Program-made: the position numbers and the translations under genes | Notes under the pieces: generated by a model | The model's database searches: none | The model's input: only the letters and a program-made list of their open reading frames with translations | Told to the model about the DNA's origin: nothing | Assembly: GCA_049522195.1 (NCBI GenBank) | Contig: JBEKOB010000031.1 | Span: 1-45,767 of the forward strand | Length of the DNA stretch: 45,767 nucleotides | Direction: 5' to 3' | Origin: UBA9647 sp049522195 | Lineage (GTDB): Bacteria; Bacteroidota; Ignavibacteria; UBA10030 | Shown here: positions 41,903 to 45,767 of the stretch, piece after piece | How positions within the stretch are numbered: the first letter of the stretch is position 1 | How the letters are laid out: the number at the start of each line of letters is the position of its first letter

Positions 41903-44542
41903 ATGATCGGGTCGACCGTCTCGCACTACAAAATCATAGAGAAGCTTGGTGGCGGGGGGATGGGCGTTGTTTACAAAGCCCAAGATGTCAAACTCGATCG
42001 CGCTGTAGCCCTCAAGTTCTTACCTCCCGAACTGACTCTCGACCCGGAAGCAAAAGGACGCTTCATTCACGAAGCCAAAGCCGCTTCTGCCCTTCAACAC
42101 AACAACATCTGCACTGTCCACGACATCGATGAAACAACCGATGGTCAGATGTTCATTGTGATGGACTGTTACGAAGGAGAGACTTTGAAATCGCGAATTG
42201 CGAAGGGTAAATTGCGAATTGAGGAAGCTCTGGATATTGCGGCTCAGATGGCTCAAGGACTTGCAGAAGCGCACGCACATGGTATCGTCCATCGGGATGT
42301 TAAACCTGCCAACATCTTGATCACGAAGAACGGCGTGTTGAAGATTGTGGACTTCGGTTTGGCGAAACTGAGCGGTCGTACAAAGCTCACCAAGACGGGC
42401 AGCACGCTCGGAACGGTGGCGTATATGTCCCCAGAGCAGCTTCAAGGCGGCGATGTTGACGCTCGGGCAGACATCTTCTCCCTCGGTGTTGTCTTGTATG
42501 AGATGCTGACGGGGAAGACTCCGTTTCGTGGTGATCACGAAGCAGCGTTGATGTATTCGATTGTCAATGAAGAACCGGAGCCGCTACAGCGCTACATTGC
42601 GGACGTCCCGTCCGAGCTTGTTCACATTCTGAGCCGCGCATTGGAGAAATCTCCCGCTGATCGCTACAAGACGATGGATGACCTCTTGATCGATCTGAGA
42701 AGACTCAGGAGGGAGACCTCAAAGGTCTCGATGCCTGCCTTCAGGCAAATTGCACACCACGGGTTCACATGGAAGCACGCAGCACTCATTGGAATTTCTG
42801 TCATCATAATCGGAGCGTTGGTCATTGTTTTCATTCTTCCTTCATCCAGGAAGATGCCACAGCTGAATCCGGATGCGAAGACGCACATTGTGCCAACGCC
42901 GGTGAATGCTTGGGGCTATCCTTGCCTCTCTTCGGATGGTAATTGGATGGCATTCATTTGTGCAGATTCAAACGGCAAAAGGGATGTGTACTTCATGAAT
43001 GCTTCCGGAGGTGATGTCCGCCGTATTACTGACGATTCGAGCGACTACTCCGGCGTGGGAGAAATCTCACATGATGGAGCTTGGCTGGCTTGTACACGCT
43101 CTAACAAAGGTAAACCGGAAATCGCGCTTGTTCCATCACTTGGGGGTAAGACCCAAGCTCTTTGCGCCGGATTCACTCCAAGATGGACGATTGATAATGA
43201 GAGGCTCTTGTATATCGAAGGTCCTGGGGGCACTCCAACTAAGTCCGGGAAATGGGAGGTCTGGTCGATCAGGCGAGACGGGACTGACAGTCGTCTCGAG
43301 TTCATCGATCCTGGTATTAGTGGGGGGGAAGTCTCGATGTCGTTGTCTCCGAACGGCAAGTTGGTCGCCTGGATCAAGACGTTCCCTGATTTTTCTAACG
43401 ATATCATCACGCACAATCTCGAAACCGGCCGCGAGTCTCAGATCACATTTACCAAATCGGCAATGGACGAGGTGTTCTGGACAAGGGACAACTTCATCAT
43501 CTATTCATCTAATCGAAGTGGAAATTTTGATCTCTGGATGTGTCCGGCAGGCGGAGGAGAGTCCATACAATTGACCCGAAGCGCGTCGGCGAAGCTCCGT
43601 GGACAACTTTCGGCTGACGGTAGAAAGCTTCTTTACTATGAGTACCAGGATGCAGGTAACATTAGAATAATGAACTTGGAGAGCGGGACGGTCTCGGCAA
43701 TCACGTCGGATGATCTAAACAGAGCAGGGCTTAGTATATCCCCTGACAATCAACGTCTGGCTTTTATCCCCGTAAACGCTTATGCAAGTGTATTCACATG
43801 GTACGGAATACAAGTGATAGACCGCAAGAGAGCAGAATCCCCCTGGAATCTCGTGAGCGACATAAGAACAGGGTGGTACACCGTGTGGTCTCCGGATGGA
43901 CTATCGATCGCGTTCATAGGACGCCCGAACTCAGTCGATGAAACATCCAGGATCTGTGTTGTCTCTCCATCCAAACCTGCCAGTTTCAAAGTGATAGGAC
44001 AAACTGAGCAGGATCCGCTGGGGTGGACAAATGACATTTCCATGAGATGGCTGGATGAGCATACCCTCGAATGGTTCACGCCGAAGCAGATGAAAACCTG
44101 GATGTCTTCGATCGAAAACCCAAAACCTCAGCAAGTGTACGATGATTCTACGAGAGCCTATCCCATTCAAGATGGGAGGTATATCCTTTTCCAGGACTAT
44201 CGTCGTGGTCGCCAGGGGTGGTGGATCGACATGTCTCCGGCAGTCACCAAGTCTGGCAATCGGGCAATGAAAAAGATCTTCGGTGCAGAGTACGGGAGTC
44301 GCGTGAGCATTGCTCCCGACGGTCGGTTCCTATTGTATAGAACCAGAAGTGGCGAATTACAGAAGGTTTCGCTACCGGACGGGAAGGTTCAGCGCCTGCC
44401 ATTTCGCATTCAGAACATCGACCTGCGATATGACTGGCATGGGATCGGAGCGATAACGCGCGATGGAAAGGAGCTTGCTTATATTGAATACGTGACGACG
44501 GGGAAACTTGTGCTTGTGGAGAATCCGTTTGTGTGGAAATGA
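41903..44542 (+). CDS. Membrane Ser/Thr protein kinase with PD40 propeller (kinase 2)
   Basis: This 879-aa paralogue of kinase 1 starts at MIGSTVSHYK after GCGGGAGG; an ATG 24 bases upstream is less likely because the paralogue also begins MIG. The kinase domain has LGGGGMGVVY, K38, D132 in HRDVKPAN, D150 in DFGLAK and MSPEQ. A membrane helix lies at about 293-314. The rest is a PD40 propeller with LSSDGNWMAF-type repeats. Kinase and propeller order equals kinase 1, but the propellers are diverged, suggesting different signals. It phosphorylates unknown targets; the sigma-regulation genes downstream are candidates. Confidence 0.93.
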   Translation: MIGSTVSHYKIIEKLGGGGMGVVYKAQDVKLDRAVALKFLPPELTLDPEAKGRFIHEAKAASALQHNNICTVHDIDETTDGQMFIVMDCYEGETLKSRIAKGKLRIEEALDIAAQMAQGLAEAHAHGIVHRDVKPANILITKNGVLKIVDFGLAKLSGRTKLTKTGSTLGTVAYMSPEQLQGGDVDARADIFSLGVVLYEMLTGKTPFRGDHEAALMYSIVNEEPEPLQRYIADVPSELVHILSRALEKSPADRYKTMDDLLIDLRRLRRETSKVSMPAFRQIAHHGFTWKHAALIGISVIIIGALVIVFILPSSRKMPQLNPDAKTHIVPTPVNAWGYPCLSSDGNWMAFICADSNGKRDVYFMNASGGDVRRITDDSSDYSGVGEISHDGAWLACTRSNKGKPEIALVPSLGGKTQALCAGFTPRWTIDNERLLYIEGPGGTPTKSGKWEVWSIRRDGTDSRLEFIDPGISGGEVSMSLSPNGKLVAWIKTFPDFSNDIITHNLETGRESQITFTKSAMDEVFWTRDNFIIYSSNRSGNFDLWMCPAGGGESIQLTRSASAKLRGQLSADGRKLLYYEYQDAGNIRIMNLESGTVSAITSDDLNRAGLSISPDNQRLAFIPVNAYASVFTWYGIQVIDRKRAESPWNLVSDIRTGWYTVWSPDGLSIAFIGRPNSVDETSRICVVSPSKPASFKVIGQTEQDPLGWTNDISMRWLDEHTLEWFTPKQMKTWMSSIENPKPQQVYDDSTRAYPIQDGRYILFQDYRRGRQGWWIDMSPAVTKSGNRAMKKIFGAEYGSRVSIAPDGRFLLYRTRSGELQKVSLPDGKVQRLPFRIQNIDLRYDWHGIGAITRDGKELAYIEYVTTGKLVLVENPFVWK

Positions 44543-44795
44543 GGGGGGAAGACATCGGGTGATCGGGCCATCGGATCATTGGGCCATCGATCCAATCACA
44601 AATTAACCATTTAACCAACCGGTCTGTGAGCTTCTTTGGTGGGAAAAACGTATTTTCATCAACGCTGAGATTGTGAATGATGAATGTCGACTTCAAACCG
44701 CCTATTGAGAGGTTGACTTTCTTGAGAACCAGTTGGTCGTTTCAGTCCCTTGAGGGTCGAGCGCCTTTCATTCTTAGTTACTAGGATCCAACCCT

Positions 44796-45218
44796 GTGGC
44801 TATCTTACGCAAGAAATTCAAACGACATCTTAACTCGCTCGCAGAGGTCTTTGACTTCATCGATCGATTTGTTGATCAGGAGGAGATCGACGATTCTGCA
44901 CGGCGTGCGATATCGCTCGCGGTGGATGAGCTGTTCACAAACATGGTCAAGTATGACACCAAGAATCCAAATGACATCACCATCGAGCTTCAGGTGGATG
45001 ACCAGAATTTGCTGGTGACCTTGATTGACCGGGACGTGGCCCGTTTCGACATCACGAAGAAACCAGATCCCTACCTTGGAGCTTCCTTGGATGACAGGAA
45101 GCCAGGTGGTCTGGGGATCTTTCTCACCAAGAAGCTTGTAGATGATGTTCAGTATCACTATCAAGACAGAACAAGCACAATCACACTGAAAAAGAAAATC
45201 CGGAAGAAAAATGTTTGA
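44796..45218 (+). CDS. HATPase anti-sigma regulatory kinase (RsbW/SpoIIAB-like)
   Basis: This 140-aa GHKL-type ATPase starts at GTG. The N-box is AVDELFTNMVKYD, the G1 box VTLIDRDVARFD and the G2 box PGGLGIFLTKKLVDDV. This is the fold of anti-sigma kinases that bind a sigma factor or phosphorylate a STAS antagonist. It overlaps the STAS gene by 8 bases. The G1 box has IDRDVARF rather than the common DxGxG, so ATP binding may differ. Its partner is most likely the STAS protein encoded next. Confidence 0.88.
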   Translation: MAILRKKFKRHLNSLAEVFDFIDRFVDQEEIDDSARRAISLAVDELFTNMVKYDTKNPNDITIELQVDDQNLLVTLIDRDVARFDITKKPDPYLGASLDDRKPGGLGIFLTKKLVDDVQYHYQDRTSTITLKKKIRKKNV

Positions 45219-45495
45219 CATCAGAACAAACGAAAACGGAGAAGTTGTCCTCTCCGGCCGTTTCGATGGAGCACAGGCCGACAAAGCGAAGGGAATCTTC
45301 GACCGTCTCACGGTTACCACCTCCGTTGACTTCAAAGACCTCGCCTATATCTCAAGCGCCGGGTTAGGCGTGTTGATGGCGACCCAAAAGCGCCTCAGCG
45401 AAAAAGGTCATAAGCTCAAACTGAAGAACGCTTCTGGCCATATACGGGAAATCTTCAAGATTGCCCGATTTGATCTCATTTTTGAGATAGAATAG
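45211..45495 (+). CDS. STAS-domain anti-sigma factor antagonist (RsbV/SpoIIAA-like)
   Basis: This 94-aa single STAS domain carries the phosphorylation site AYISSAGLGVL (S48 or S49), the place of the regulatory Ser in SpoIIAA and RsbV. When unphosphorylated such proteins bind the anti-sigma kinase and free its target. The gene overlaps the kinase gene and ends 30 bases before an ECF sigma gene. Confidence 0.9.
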   Translation: MFDIRTNENGEVVLSGRFDGAQADKAKGIFDRLTVTTSVDFKDLAYISSAGLGVLMATQKRLSEKGHKLKLKNASGHIREIFKIARFDLIFEIE

Positions 45496-45525
45496 CACCA
45501 ACTTTTCACCATCCCAACTGTATTT

Positions 45526-45767
45526 ATGCAAGAGCCGAATGACAAGGATCTCGTCAAACGATGCTTGTCCGGTGACCAGAAGGCGTTTGAGATTCTTCTC
45601 GAACGCTATCAGAAGCCGGTCTTCAACATCGCTCTGAGAGTCCTCTCCAATACAGATGACGCAGCGGATGTAACGCAGGCAACCTTCGTCAAGGCGTATG
45701 AGAAACTCAATTCCTATGACAATCGCTACAAGTTCTTCAGCTGGCTATACAGAATTGCCGTTAACAC
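45526..45767 (+). CDS. ECF sigma factor, 5' part (cut by window end)
   Basis: The first 80 codons are visible. DKDLVKRCLSGDQKAFEILL and ERYQKPVFNIALRVL begin region 2, and DAADVTQATFVKAYEKL then FFSWLYRIAVN are the typical regions 2.2-2.4 of RpoE-type sigma factors. The frame is open to the last base. It follows the HATPase and STAS genes on the same strand, so this partner-switching pair may control it or be transcribed with it. ECF factors more often have a zinc or membrane anti-sigma. Confidence 0.88.
   Translation, partial: MQEPNDKDLVKRCLSGDQKAFEILLERYQKPVFNIALRVLSNTDDAADVTQATFVKAYEKLNSYDNRYKFFSWLYRIAVN

Overview
The window looks like chromosomal DNA of a Bacteroidota-related bacterium of the Ignavibacteria/Chlorobi/Kryptonia type. 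Three large secreted proteins end in a NYPNPFNPxTxI type IX secretion (T9SS) sorting tail. Two large Ser/Thr kinases carry C-terminal PD40/TolB propellers. Intergenic DNA is full of GC-rich palindromes and a dispersed repeat family. No rRNA, tRNA, CRISPR array, transposase or integrase was seen. The assignment is inferred from gene style; no marker gene is present.

Layout. (1) 1-4400: four unrelated single genes on the + strand (secreted amidohydrolase, SPFH/band-7 protein, small lipoprotein, tandem-ACT protein). They have contrasting base composition and are separated by related repeats resembling integron attC half-sites. A similar repeat brackets an NmrA-type oxidoreductase at 15.1-16.0 kb. 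(2) 5-15 kb: secreted polysaccharide-active and accessory proteins: a 1453-aa double beta-helix PL9-like protein with T9SS tail, a small prealbumin-like lipoprotein, a blue-copper lipoprotein, a TIM-barrel glycosidase-like protein on the - strand, and a secreted esterase with Ig-like domains and T9SS tail. (3) 16.7-24.2 kb: a compact sugar operon with a GPH/MelB-type symporter, a GH141-like beta-helix protein, a cytoplasmic cellulase-like protein, a URO-D/methyltransferase-family protein and a GH29 alpha-L-fucosidase. It has no SusC/SusD pair, so uptake probably runs through the symporter. (4) 24.6-38.5 kb: a DUF3160 T9SS protein, a small RHH-like protein, a glycogen-debranching enzyme, a flavin-reductase/flavodoxin pair, a PIG-L + GT4 + (alpha/alpha)6-glycosidase operon, an unknown 114-aa protein, a double ABM protein coupled to a sialidase-like protein, and an acyl-ACP thioesterase. 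(5) 38.8-45.8 kb: signalling, with two paralogous Ser/Thr kinases and a decayed third kinase start between them, then a partner-switching module (HATPase anti-sigma kinase, STAS antagonist) directly followed by an ECF sigma factor that runs off the window.

The most unusual signals are: the attC-like cassette region; a dispersed ~330-bp intergenic repeat whose end sits at gene starts; GC-rich palindromes inserted in frame inside two protein genes; a URO-D-family protein with a methyltransferase-like zinc motif embedded in a fucosidase operon; and the PIG-L/GT4/glycosidase trio.
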